A stretch of DNA of 64,000 nt, from positions 248,001 to 312,000 of the forward strand of contig JAHBVV010000001.1 in the NCBI GenBank assembly GCA_019637335.1, read 5' to 3'. The notes under the pieces are model-generated. The model was not told the origin of the DNA. It saw only the letters and a list, made by a program, of their open reading frames with translations, and did not search any database. Below, piece after piece: positions 25,473-33,707 of this stretch; position 1 is the stretch's first letter; every line of letters starts with the position of its first letter. The position numbers were made by a program, and so were the translations under genes. The stretch comes from Candidatus Hydrogenedentota bacterium (lineage in GTDB: Bacteria; Hydrogenedentota; Hydrogenedentia; Hydrogenedentales; JAEUWI01).

Positions 25473-26483
25473 ATGATCAGGGCATGGGCACAGAAAACGC
25501 GGTATGGATTCCGCACCTTGGCATTGGCCGTACTCGCCGCGATCGCGGCCGGGGGCTGCGCGCCCCGCGAGAAAGCGGACGATGGCCAGATCCGCATCGG
25601 CGCTATCGTGTTTCAGGAGGACCAGTATTTCCGGCTCGTGGAATTCGGCATGCGCGACGCCGCCGCGAAGGCCGGCGCGGCGATCAGCGTCAACAACAGC
25701 TTCAACGCGCTCGACAAAGAAATCTCCCTGATCGACACCTACCTGGCGAACCGCGTCGATGCGCTGGTCGTGGCCCCGCTGAGCGCCCAGAGCTCCATAT
25801 CCGCCCTCAAGCGCGCCGCCGGCCGCGGAATCCCCGTCGTCGTGTTCGACAGCTTCGTCGAGGCGGATTTCCCCGCCAGCACCGTCCGGAGCGACCAGGT
25901 CGAGCTCGGACGCGTCACCGGCGAATTCGCCCGCGCCTTCATCGAGGAGCAGCTCGGCGGAAAGGCCAAAATCGCAATCGTGCAGTTCATCGCGCACATG
26001 CCCGAGCCCGGCAGCCAGCGCGTCCAGGGTTTCCGCGATGAAGTCACGAAACTGCCCGGCGTCGAAATCGTCACCGCGCAGGACGCCTGGCTCGCCCCCG
26101 AAGCCACGGCCCTCGTCGAAAACATCCTGACGGCGAACCCCGACATCGACATCGTCTGGTCCGCCAACGAGGGCGGCACCGTGGGCTCCGTAAACGCCGC
26201 CCGGGCCGCCAACATGAAGAATCCCGCGCGCCACGTCTACGTATTCGGCACCGACATGAGCGAACAGATCGGGGCCTTCCTCCTTTCCAGTGACAACGTC
26301 CTCCAGGCGGTGACGGGCCAGAAGCCCTTCGATATCGGCGCGCTCGCCGTGAACAACGCGCTCAAGGCAATCAACGGCGACCCGGTCGAAAAGCGCGTCG
26401 CGATGCCCGGCATGCTCTTCAGCCGCACCGACCCCGACGGCGTAAACGCCTACCTCGCCATGCTCAAAGAGCTCACGCAATAG
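25473..26483 (+). CDS. Sugar-type ABC substrate-binding lipoprotein (periplasmic binding protein family)
   Basis: A 336-residue lipoprotein with signal peptide and lipobox ending at Cys29 (AIAAGGC). ATG 25473 is preceded by GGAAGGAGAG. The mature part is a two-domain periplasmic-binding fold of the RbsB/LacI type. Typical blocks are IRIGAIVFQEDQYFRLVEFGMRD (positions about 40-62), DALVVAPLS, IPVVVFDS, KIAIVQF and the cross-over VYVFGTDMSEQIGAFL. It would bind a sugar or sugar-like ligand. No permease or ATPase gene of such a system adjoins it, so it is an orphan here, and it may serve a sensor or a transporter elsewhere. Confidence 0.85.
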   Translation: MIRAWAQKTRYGFRTLALAVLAAIAAGGCAPREKADDGQIRIGAIVFQEDQYFRLVEFGMRDAAAKAGAAISVNNSFNALDKEISLIDTYLANRVDALVVAPLSAQSSISALKRAAGRGIPVVVFDSFVEADFPASTVRSDQVELGRVTGEFARAFIEEQLGGKAKIAIVQFIAHMPEPGSQRVQGFRDEVTKLPGVEIVTAQDAWLAPEATALVENILTANPDIDIVWSANEGGTVGSVNAARAANMKNPARHVYVFGTDMSEQIGAFLLSSDNVLQAVTGQKPFDIGALAVNNALKAINGDPVEKRVAMPGMLFSRTDPDGVNAYLAMLKELTQ

Positions 26484-26566
26484 CAACTACCGGCGTCACC
26501 GCAAAACCACCTGAAAAGGAAAGTGGCACAGCAGCCGTCCCGCCTGTGCCTGGAGTTGCTACCTTT

Positions 26567-28240
26567 TCACGCAGCTGCGGCGCTTGCCATTGTTGTTCTT
26601 GACGTGAATATGCCGAGTGGTTGCAGCAATTGGGGCTGTTCGTCCATTTCTTTGCGCAGCAATGTTATTAGGTCGGGGCACGATGGGCGTGTCGCGTGCT
26701 TTCTCCAGCGTGGGGGGAGTGCGTATGCGCCATTTCGCTCGGGCCCAAAGGCCTGGAGGGCGGCCAGTAGCAGCGCGCTGTACGCGGCGACGGCCAGCGG
26801 GGGCTGTTTGGGTACGGAGTTTGGGTTCCAGAGCTGGGCCTGGCCGACGCCAGGGGTCTCTTTCTCTTCTCTGTGGTTGACTTCGATCGGCCAGCGGTCG
26901 AAGTAGATCTGGGGTAGCACTTTAGCCGTCTGAAGTAGCGAGCATGTCTGCTCCCAGGCACTCCGGCAATTTGAGAGGAAGCACGGCTAAAGGATCGCGG
27001 GCATTCTTGCCTGCGGCAACGCCTGCTTCGGCTTTCAACGGGCATGGCTGGCCTGGAATAGAAATCCCCGCGCCCCCAAACCCGGATTTCAATGGGGACC
27101 TGCTGTCGGCTGTGGATAATCAACGTGGCTACTATAAGAAGTGATCCGCGATCCTTGCGCGCCGTTGGCGCGGTGGACAGCCGGGACGGCTATCCTACAT
27201 TTGCCGCGGACAGGCCGAAGGTCCGCCGCGGCGGAAATCTCCACGATCCTTCGATTCACGCTCTCCTGTCGGGGGGCGCTTCATTCCGCTAATGTGTTAC
27301 GAATCTTCGAGCCGGGTCATTCGTCTCTCTTATTCGTGTCATTCGTACTAATATCCGTCAACTACCTGTTCTTTCTGCAAGTTCTTGCGCTCAAACGCCC
27401 CATGAATATTGGGTGTAAACGTATTTGCGAAGCGGAAACTCCGGAGAGAATTTCCCGGCCGTTCCGTGAATTTCGTGGTCGAAATTCTTTTCTTGCCCAC
27501 GGATTACTCCGATGACACGGATTGAAGCGACACCCGAACCAAACGAGAAGAAGCAGCCCGCCAACCAATCAACCCCGCTACAATTCCGATGCTGAACAAT
27601 CCGAACAGGCCACCTTGGAAACAGCACGCAGCCGCCGGCACGCCTCAACGACCGGAACGAATTTCTATCCGTGTCATCCGTGTCATCCGTGGTCAAAAAT
27701 CCTGATCGCGGCCAGTGGCCGCTCGAGGCGCATTCGTGTGCATTGGTGTCCATTCGTGGTCAAAAACGCACCCTCATTCAACCACCTACTTCATCTGCGT
27801 ACAAGAGCCATCCTCTGCGCTCTCTGCGGTCAAAGCCCTTCTCTGTTTCTCTTCGTGCCCTTCGTGCCCTTCGTGCCCTTCGTGGTGACCATTTCTTTGG
27901 TTGCGGCCCAAGGCTGCCCTGCGACCTTCGTGGTGATCCCTTCTTCGGTTGCGGCCAGCGGCTGCCCTGTGTGCATTCGTGGTTGAAATTCTTCTTTGCT
28001 TCAGACGGCTAAACTGTTACGATCTGGAGTAGTCGTTGGGCGGCGTGAACCATATCGGTACAAAGCAGGTAAGCCGGCTGGCGCTAGTAGCGCTTGCTGC
28101 TTTTTCGCTTGCGACGGGGTAGGAGCGACGACGAAGAAGCGCAGGGGGAGGCGGCGCGCGCCGCCTTGCCAGTAGAGGTTCTCGAGCTCCTTGTGACGGA
28201 CCTTCCGGCGTTTACCGCTGTAGAATATTCTCGTGGTCAT
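26567..28240 (-). pseudogene. DDE transposase remnant split by a 1.1-kb insertion
   Basis: Two minus-strand fragments join in sense. The upstream piece (28240-28021) reads GKRRKVRHKELENLYW... LRFFVVAPTP. After a frameshift and a stop it continues PAYLLCTDMVHAAQRLLQI. The downstream piece (26917-26567) reads QIYFDRWPIEVNHREEK, then GVGQAQLWNP and AAYSALLLAAL. This is the C-terminal half of a DDE-type insertion-sequence transposase. The N-terminal half is missing. The break lies exactly at the duplicated GATCTGG target of the element 26914-28020. The gene is dead through truncation, frameshift and insertion. The exact IS family cannot be named from this. Confidence 0.78.
26914..28020 (+). mobile_element. 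Composite inverted-repeat element inside the transposase remnant
   Basis: About 1.1 kb. The left end is GTAGCACTTTAGCCGTCTGA; the right end, on the complement, is GTAACAGTTTAGCCGTCTGA. The flanks GATCTGGG (26906-26913) and GATCTGGA (28021-28028) match at seven of eight bases, as a target duplication would. An internal right end (CCGCTAATGTGTTAC, to 27300) shows that a ~387-bp unit like 31706-32054 is joined to a second unit rich in ATTCGTG and CCTTCGTG repeats. It contains no credible coding region. Confidence 0.72.
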
Positions 28241-28308
28241 CCGCGGAAATCGGGTTTGCGTCGTAACGGCGTCAGGCCAGCTTCATCCCGCTTACGTCTT
28301 ATGGCCAA

Positions 28309-29088
28309 CTACTCGGGGGCGGGGGCCGCGACGATGGTCCGCGTTTTTCGGACGATCCCGTAGATCAGCCCGGTTCCCGTGTGGTCCACGGCGATGGCCT
28401 GGCCTTCGTTGGCGAAGGGAACGGTCTTGATGAGCTGGAGCGTGGATCCAGCCCGCGGGAGTTCCAGCACGTGGAGCTCGGGGCGATCGTGCCCGGAGAT
28501 GAGGAGGCGGCCGTCGTCCGTCCAGGCCCCGCCCGAGGCGCTTGCGGGCGCGAGGCGATCCACCACTTCCTTCGGCAGCAGGTAGGAGCGCAGCGGGCGA
28601 AACTCCGCATCCATCTTGACGACAACCGTGTGCTCCGGCCCCTTGCCCGGCTCGCCGCCCCTGCCCGCGTAGTGGGCGAAGCCCGCCCACCAGTGGCCAT
28701 CGAACCAGTCCAGCCAGGTGAGGGAGCCATAGAGGACGCCGAGGCTGTGGGACGCGATGTGTTCGAGAGTTTCCGCGTCCCAGATCTCGACGCTGCTGGC
28801 CATGGGGATATCGGGGTAATTCGAGTGCGCGCATATGAGTTGGCCATCGCGCACGATGCCGCTGTTGAGATGCTTCAGCGGGGTGTCCGGTCCGGCGGTC
28901 CAGAGGGCGACGCGTTTTCCGGTGACCTTGTCGTACTTTCCGATGGTGGTGTTGTCGATGGCGTAGATGTGGTCCGCGTCCACGGCGACGCCCTGGCGGG
29001 CCTCCTGGGCCTGGATTTCGAGGCGCGGCGGCGCTTCGTCGCCCGGGGCGAGCAGGAGCGCAATGAGGCATGAAAGAAGCGCGTTCAC
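28309..29088 (-). CDS. Secreted propeller-like protein of unknown function
   Basis: A 259-residue product from GTG 29088, with GGAGA seven bases upstream. A short signal peptide (residues 1-15, LLSCLIALLLAPG) precedes repeats of the beta-propeller kind, such as HIYAIDNTTIGKYDKVTGKRV, SVEIWDAETLEHIA and GGAWTDDGRLLISGHDRPELHVLEL (each part of a longer blade). I cannot assign a family beyond that. It starts 13 bases after the stop of the phosphatase gene, so it is the second gene of an operon and probably acts with it outside the cytoplasm. Confidence 0.7.
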   Translation of the reverse strand: MNALLSCLIALLLAPGDEAPPRLEIQAQEARQGVAVDADHIYAIDNTTIGKYDKVTGKRVALWTAGPDTPLKHLNSGIVRDGQLICAHSNYPDIPMASSVEIWDAETLEHIASHSLGVLYGSLTWLDWFDGHWWAGFAHYAGRGGEPGKGPEHTVVVKMDAEFRPLRSYLLPKEVVDRLAPASASGGAWTDDGRLLISGHDRPELHVLELPRAGSTLQLIKTVPFANEGQAIAVDHTGTGLIYGIVRKTRTIVAAPAPE

Positions 29089-29101
29089 GTCGGGTCTCCG
29101 G

Positions 29102-30304
29102 CTACGGCAGCGAGACGGCGTCGAAAACGGTATCCGAGCGATCGATGGCCTGGAGATCGACGCGGTCGGGCGTCACATCCACAAGCCAGAAATGCACGGT
29201 GCTCTCTTCCATGGCGTTGTACCAGCGAAGTTCGCGGCCCACGTCGCGGCTCTCGCGGCCCATGGCCCCGTCGCCGACGTAGACGGTGCCGCTTTCGGCC
29301 ACCTGGCCGTTCTTGATGGGCTTGGAACGCTTTGCGACGTGGTCATGGTGTTCGAAGGCGACGCGGACGCCGTACTGGTCGAATAGCGGCCCCCAGACCT
29401 CGCGCGCGCGCGCGGCGACCGCGCCCTCGAACTTGCCGAAGGCCGGGTAGAGCGGCACGTGATACACCGCGAACTTGTGGGGCACGTGCTTGTACTTTTC
29501 CAGTTCGGCCTTGAGCCATTCGAGCTGCGGGCCGTCGACCGCGTTCAGGTGGTCGGTGTCGAGCATGAAGAACACCATGTTGTCCCCGACCTGGCGGCTG
29601 AAATAGACCTGTTCCCCCTGGCGGCCGAAGAGCGAGAGGTACCAGGGCGAGCGGACCAGCGGGTCGACCGAGGCGAACTTGTTGACCTCGTGGTTGCCGA
29701 TGGCGGTCAGGATCGGGACGAGGCAGCCGTCGGTGCGCCGCATGTAGTCCGACCAGTTCTTCAGCCACGCGTCCCAGAGGCCTCCGGCGCCGAGCATGCC
29801 GTTGGCGTAGGCGAGATCGCCGCCGAGCACGGCGAAGTCGGGGTCCTTGCTTCCGGCGATGCGCTGGATGGTTCGCGCGCGGCCGTCGGCGCCCATGTCG
29901 CCGCCGTTGACGAAGCGCAGGGGGGCGGCGCCGCCGGGAAGGGTGCGGAATTTGAGCTCGCGCGAGAAGCCGTTGGTCTCTTCGCCGGCGATGAAGGAAT
30001 AGGTGGCGCCCGGCGCCAGGCCGGCCAGGGGCGCGACATAAAGGCGCCAGCCATCGGCGAGTTCCATCTGCGTCTGGATATAGGTGGCTTCGACGACACT
30101 CCGGTAGGCGCTTCGGTCCTCGTGGCGCGGCTCGGTGTCGTAGTAGACGTAGACCGGCTCCGACACGCGGTCCATGACGAGGTTGATGTCGATGGTGGAC
30201 TCCGGCGCGCCGGACCAGGTGAGGTAGAGGTGGCGCGGCTCGGCGTTGGTCGCGAGCGCGAGCAGGAGGGCGAGCGTGGCCGTGAGCGTGCGGAGACGGA
30301 TCAT
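29102..30304 (-). CDS. Secreted purple acid phosphatase-like metallophosphoesterase
   Basis: A 400-residue exported enzyme with a signal peptide (about 1-21) and an N-terminal fibronectin-like domain (about 25-122). The metallophosphoesterase domain carries the purple acid phosphatase ligands in order: Asp136 (GGDMG), Asp163 (GGDLAYANG), Asn204-His205 (GNHE), His282 (VYHVPLY) and the final histidines (EHHDHV, 318-323), where GHxH is usual. It should hydrolyse phosphomonoesters in the periplasm or outside. It is first in a two-gene operon with the propeller-like protein. Confidence 0.85.
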   Translation of the reverse strand: MIRLRTLTATLALLLALATNAEPRHLYLTWSGAPESTIDINLVMDRVSEPVYVYYDTEPRHEDRSAYRSVVEATYIQTQMELADGWRLYVAPLAGLAPGATYSFIAGEETNGFSRELKFRTLPGGAAPLRFVNGGDMGADGRARTIQRIAGSKDPDFAVLGGDLAYANGMLGAGGLWDAWLKNWSDYMRRTDGCLVPILTAIGNHEVNKFASVDPLVRSPWYLSLFGRQGEQVYFSRQVGDNMVFFMLDTDHLNAVDGPQLEWLKAELEKYKHVPHKFAVYHVPLYPAFGKFEGAVAARAREVWGPLFDQYGVRVAFEHHDHVAKRSKPIKNGQVAESGTVYVGDGAMGRESRDVGRELRWYNAMEESTVHFWLVDVTPDRVDLQAIDRSDTVFDAVSLP

Positions 30305-30542
30305 GGGAGGACATCCTGTTGGGTGGCGGAAATCAAATTGGAACGGGTGTCAGCGTAGGGAATCCCGCGCGGGGCTGTCAACCGCGCCGGGGGGGCGAGA
30401 TCAATGGGAAGGTTTGGGGTGCCGTTTCTGGAGACAGCCTCGCGCTCCCGTTGCCGCGGACAGGAGTCCGCGATCCTGTAACACGCTTTTTCGTGAAGGC
30501 GCGGAAAGGAGCACGCCCATTCGCGCCCGAGAAATCCCCAGG

Positions 30543-30581
30543 AAACACAAACGCGCCCCGCGAACACTCGCGGGGCGCGTC
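30543..30581 (-). terminator. Rho-independent terminator of the lipoprotein gene
   Basis: CGCGCCCCGCGA and TCGCGGGGCGCG form a perfect 12-bp stem with a four-base loop, followed on the minus strand by GTTTGTGTTT. It lies 21 bases after the stop at 30602. Confidence 0.85.
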
Positions 30582-30601
30582 CCAACCAATCGATTATCCG
30601 G

Positions 30602-31201
30602 CTACCGCACGGTGAAAGCCGCCGTCCCGAAGATGGACGACTGCGCGGTCTCCACGCGCTGCACCAGCGAGTATTCTCCCGGCTGGAGGTTGCTCGGCAG
30701 GACAAACTCCTGCGTCGTCAGCCACGTGCCGTCCTGCCGCGTGAACTTCCTTGACGACAGATCCGCGATTACCTTCTCACCCCGGAGCAGCCGCCGCGTC
30801 TCCGTCACCTCGGTGCCGTCCGACGCGCCGATCAGCGCGTATTGCAGCGAGGCCGTGATATTGCCGCCCGGCGCCGTCACCTGCGGCGACACGAAATTCT
30901 CCTCCAGTGACAACACCTCGCCCTGGGTCGGTTCATACTTGTACTGCGCCACGGTTTCCTGACGGCTCTTAGCCCGCTGCACCTTGATGTCGTGCGCAAT
31001 CAGGCCCACCAGGCCGCCCAGCGCCGCGCCAATCACCGCGCCCTCCAGCGCCCGACCGGACTGGTGCCCAATGATGCCGCCAGCCACGGCGCCCACCGCG
31101 GCGCCCGCGCCGGCGCCCTCGCCATAGGTCTGGCATCCCGCCATGCTCAAGAACAGGCAGCAGGCCATGGCGCCCGCGATCCATCGTTTCACAATAATCA
31201 T
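30602..31201 (-). CDS. Glycine-zipper outer-membrane lipoprotein
   Basis: A 199-residue lipoprotein. The signal peptide ends in a lipobox at Cys23 (LSMAGC). Residues about 28-70 are a glycine-zipper pair of membrane-inserting helices (GAGAGAAVGAVAGGIIG, GAVIGAALGGLVGLI), as in the 17-kDa antigen/SlyB-type lipoproteins. The rest is a beta-rich domain (about 95-199). The ATG at 31201 has GAGG upstream. The probable site is the outer membrane, where such proteins stabilise the envelope; the precise role is unknown. It is monocistronic with its own terminator. Confidence 0.8.
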   Translation of the reverse strand: MIIVKRWIAGAMACCLFLSMAGCQTYGEGAGAGAAVGAVAGGIIGHQSGRALEGAVIGAALGGLVGLIAHDIKVQRAKSRQETVAQYKYEPTQGEVLSLEENFVSPQVTAPGGNITASLQYALIGASDGTEVTETRRLLRGEKVIADLSSRKFTRQDGTWLTTQEFVLPSNLQPGEYSLVQRVETAQSSIFGTAAFTVR

Positions 31202-31705
31202 TATTCACACCTCATCGTCGTTGCTGCACCCGGCGGCAGACACCGCGCGGCGTCCGCCTGAATTGTCCAAAGTATCCCAGATACACCCGGGATCAGGCAA
31301 ACGTATAGCCTATAGACGATTTCAGCGCAGCAAAATTCACCCGAAAGCGGGGGAGCGGGTCAGGGGCTGGCCGGGCTGGAAATGGAGTCGGGACCAGCCG
31401 CCTCCGACCGGTTCAATATCATTTCATTGATCGCGGCCAGAGGCTGGTCCAAGGAACCCGCACCACGCTCCATTAACTTCCCGATTGGCGGACAACAATT
31501 CCCGGCCAATTCCGACAGAGCCGTCGTGGATCAACACCCGCCAACGTGGCTTGGCCTTCCAGGCGGAGACAGCGCGAGCGCCGCCTTCGAACGGCCCAAG
31601 GAAGTCGGGAATACAGCCTCGGACTCCCAAAGCGAGACAGTCCTTTCTTCTCTTCATTCGTGTCCATTCGCGTTGATTCGCGGTTCAATCAGAACTTCTG
31701 TGTTC

Positions 31706-32054
31706 GTAACATTTTAGCCGCCTGAAGCAGAAACGCGCGGAAACAGCACGAACGGACCGTTAATGTACGAGGAAGCGCGGCAAAGGATCGCGGACATTCC
31801 GCGGCAGGACCAGCGCATGACATCTCGTGATCGATGTGTATGTGAAGTGGCACGGGTCCCCAATTCTTTCCGCTCCTGGGGACGCCGGGATTCTATTCCA
31901 AACCACTTACGTCAATTTGTTTCCCGAGCTCCCGTTGCCGCGGACGTGCCGAAGGTCCGCCGAGGCGGAAATGTCCACGATCCTGCTATTCACGCCGGTC
32001 TTGACCGAGAATCGCCTCCAAGGCGGTGGGTGCTTCATTCCACTAACGTGTTAC
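31706..32054 (+). mobile_element. MITE-like element, second variant
   Basis: Left end GTAACATTTTAGCCGCCTGA and right end (complement GTAACACGTTAGTGGAATGA) are inverted repeats of the same type as at 9685. The interior shares AAAGGATCGCGGACATTCCG and GCCGAAGGTCCGCCGAGGCG with 26914-27300. No clean target duplication is seen; CGCGGTTCAA occurs on both sides, but not flush. The gene-free region 31202-32185 holds this and short ATTCGTG repeats, and nothing else recognisable. Confidence 0.65.
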
Positions 32055-32185
32055 CGCGGTTCAAAATTGGTTGCGGCCCGAGGCTGCCCTGTGCTCTTTG
32101 TGGCCCCCGATCCCCCTTCCCGCGTGGACGACGCGCGCCCGGCTCCGTACAGCGCGGTTTTCAGGCAGGTGAACCATTCGGGCCA

Positions 32186-32214
32186 TGGACGCGCGAACGC
32201 TTATCTGTTACAAT
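32186..32214 (+). promoter_or_regulatory. Candidate promoter of the ATPase operon
   Basis: TGGACG, a 17-base spacer and TACAAT. The expected transcript start falls at the base of the folded leader at 32220. Confidence 0.45.
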
Positions 32215-32219
32215 AAGGA

Positions 32220-32277
32220 GGGATTGAGCTTGCCGGATCCAATCCGGTGACCTACACCGGTCCGGCGGGCAAATCCC
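32220..32277 (+). ncRNA. Compact structured leader upstream of the ATPase operon
   Basis: A 58-base segment folds as nested stems: GGGATT (32220) with AATCCC (32272), TGCC (32231) with GGCA (32268), and a tight inner hairpin CCGGTG-ACCTA-CACCGG (32244-32260). It sits between the candidate -10 and the first ATPase gene, 79 bases before the ATG. The regularity suggests a cis-regulatory RNA. Which class it is I cannot tell by eye; a sodium-responsive element would suit the operon. Confidence 0.4.
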
Positions 32278-32355
32278 ACCATTCTGGGCGCTCGGGTTGC
32301 TGCCGGCTTTGACGTACAGCAGGCGCGGCGCGCCCACGGGGAATGTTGTTTTCCC

Positions 32356-32670
32356 ATGTTCCGGCAACACATCGACGCCATTCTAGACGCGGAAGCCGAA
32401 GCGCGGCGGCGGCTTTCCGAGGCCCGCGATGAGGCCAGGGCTCTCCTCGCCCAGGCGCGGGCCGCCCGGGAACCAGCGTTGGAAGCGGCCCGCGAGAACG
32501 CGCGCCGCGAAGCCGCCGCATTGGTCAACGCGGGCCGTAACGATGCCCGGGCCGAGCGCAAACGCCTCTTGGACGAAACCCGGCGGCGCGTCAACGAGAC
32601 CGGTCCGAAAGAGGTTTCCGGCGATGTGGTGCAACGCGCCGCCGAAACGATTGCCGGGCTGGCCCCATGA
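32356..32670 (+). CDS. atpH: A/V-type ATPase subunit H/G (peripheral stalk)
   Basis: A 104-residue, almost wholly coiled-coil protein rich in Ala, Arg and Glu (AEAEARRRLSEARDEARALL and following). This is the form of the A/V-type ATPase peripheral-stalk subunit H (AhaH, eukaryotic G). It pairs with subunit E to link the catalytic head to subunit I. Identification rests on coiled-coil character and position as first gene of the operon. Its stop overlaps the next start (ATGA at 32667). Confidence 0.72.
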   Translation: MFRQHIDAILDAEAEARRRLSEARDEARALLAQARAAREPALEAARENARREAAALVNAGRNDARAERKRLLDETRRRVNETGPKEVSGDVVQRAAETIAGLAP

Positions 32671-33707
32671 TTGCCCTGGGGCGATACGCCGAGGCCAACG
32701 CCGTCGCGCATGCCATTCTTCCGGACCTCCTGACGCGTGAGGAGTACGCGGCGCTCGCGCGCGGCCCCACCGTCCAGGAATCGTGGAACGCCCTGCGGCG
32801 GACCGCGTATGGCGCGTGGCTGCAAGACGATACGGCTCCCGACGCCTTGACCATCGAGCGCCGCCTTCGCGAGGTCACCGCCGTCTGGCAACACCGGGCC
32901 ATCCGGCGGCTGCATGGCCCCGCGCTCGGGGTGGGCGAATTGCTGCTCGCCCGCTGGGAGCTCGATCACCTCCAGTTCATCCTCCGGCTCTGGCATGGCC
33001 GGGACGCGCATTTCGAATCCCTGCTCGGCTTCCCCCTGTTCCTCAACAACATTGCCGCCGTGGCGCTGGCTTCGGCGGATTCGCTGGAAGGCATCGCACA
33101 GGTGCTGCGGACCACCCCGTATGGCGCCCCATTGCGCGACAGCGCCCCGCGCTACCGGCAAACCGGGGCCATCGTCTACCCGGAGCTGGCCCTCGAGCGC
33201 GACTACTACGGGCGCCTTCTCGCCGCCACAAGCGCCCTGGGCGGCGCCGATGCGCGCCGGGGCATCCGCCTCGTCAGCGACGAAATCGACGCGCTGAATC
33301 TATCGTGGCTGAACCGGCTCCAGGCATACCACCAGATTCCAGCGGAGCAAGCGGGTGAATTGCTGATTCCCGGACCCTCTCCGCTATCCCGGCAATTTGG
33401 AATCCCGGGCGCGGACTACGCCCGGATCACCGGCGCCGCCTCCGACGTGCTGGGGCAATACGGAGAAGCGGGCGCGTTCCGGGGGCCGCCCGCCGAGCGC
33501 GCCGCCCTGCTGGAGCGCGCGCTGGCCGAAATGGTCATCGCCCGCGCGCGGGCCGATCTGAGCGGCTACCCATTCACCATCGCCGGCGTATTCGCGTTTC
33601 ACCGCCTCCTCCGTACGGAACTGGCCAATTTGTGTTGCGTTTTTGCCGGAAGGCGCATCGGGGTACCGGATCACGACCTCATGAGCCGCATTCGCGGGGT
33701 GAAATGA
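32667..33707 (+). CDS. atpC: A/V-type ATPase subunit C (central-stalk cap)
   Basis: A 346-residue protein of the AC39/subunit C family, which sits between the central rotor axis and the membrane ring. It is helical throughout, with three repeat-like bundles. Recognisable stretches are LLARWELDHLQFILRLWH and ERDYYGRLLAATSALGG, with a C-terminal FAGRRIGVPDHDLMSRIR. Its position between H and I fits. Translation is probably coupled on both sides (ATGA overlaps). Confidence 0.8.
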   Translation: MIALGRYAEANAVAHAILPDLLTREEYAALARGPTVQESWNALRRTAYGAWLQDDTAPDALTIERRLREVTAVWQHRAIRRLHGPALGVGELLLARWELDHLQFILRLWHGRDAHFESLLGFPLFLNNIAAVALASADSLEGIAQVLRTTPYGAPLRDSAPRYRQTGAIVYPELALERDYYGRLLAATSALGGADARRGIRLVSDEIDALNLSWLNRLQAYHQIPAEQAGELLIPGPSPLSRQFGIPGADYARITGAASDVLGQYGEAGAFRGPPAERAALLERALAEMVIARARADLSGYPFTIAGVFAFHRLLRTELANLCCVFAGRRIGVPDHDLMSRIRGVK

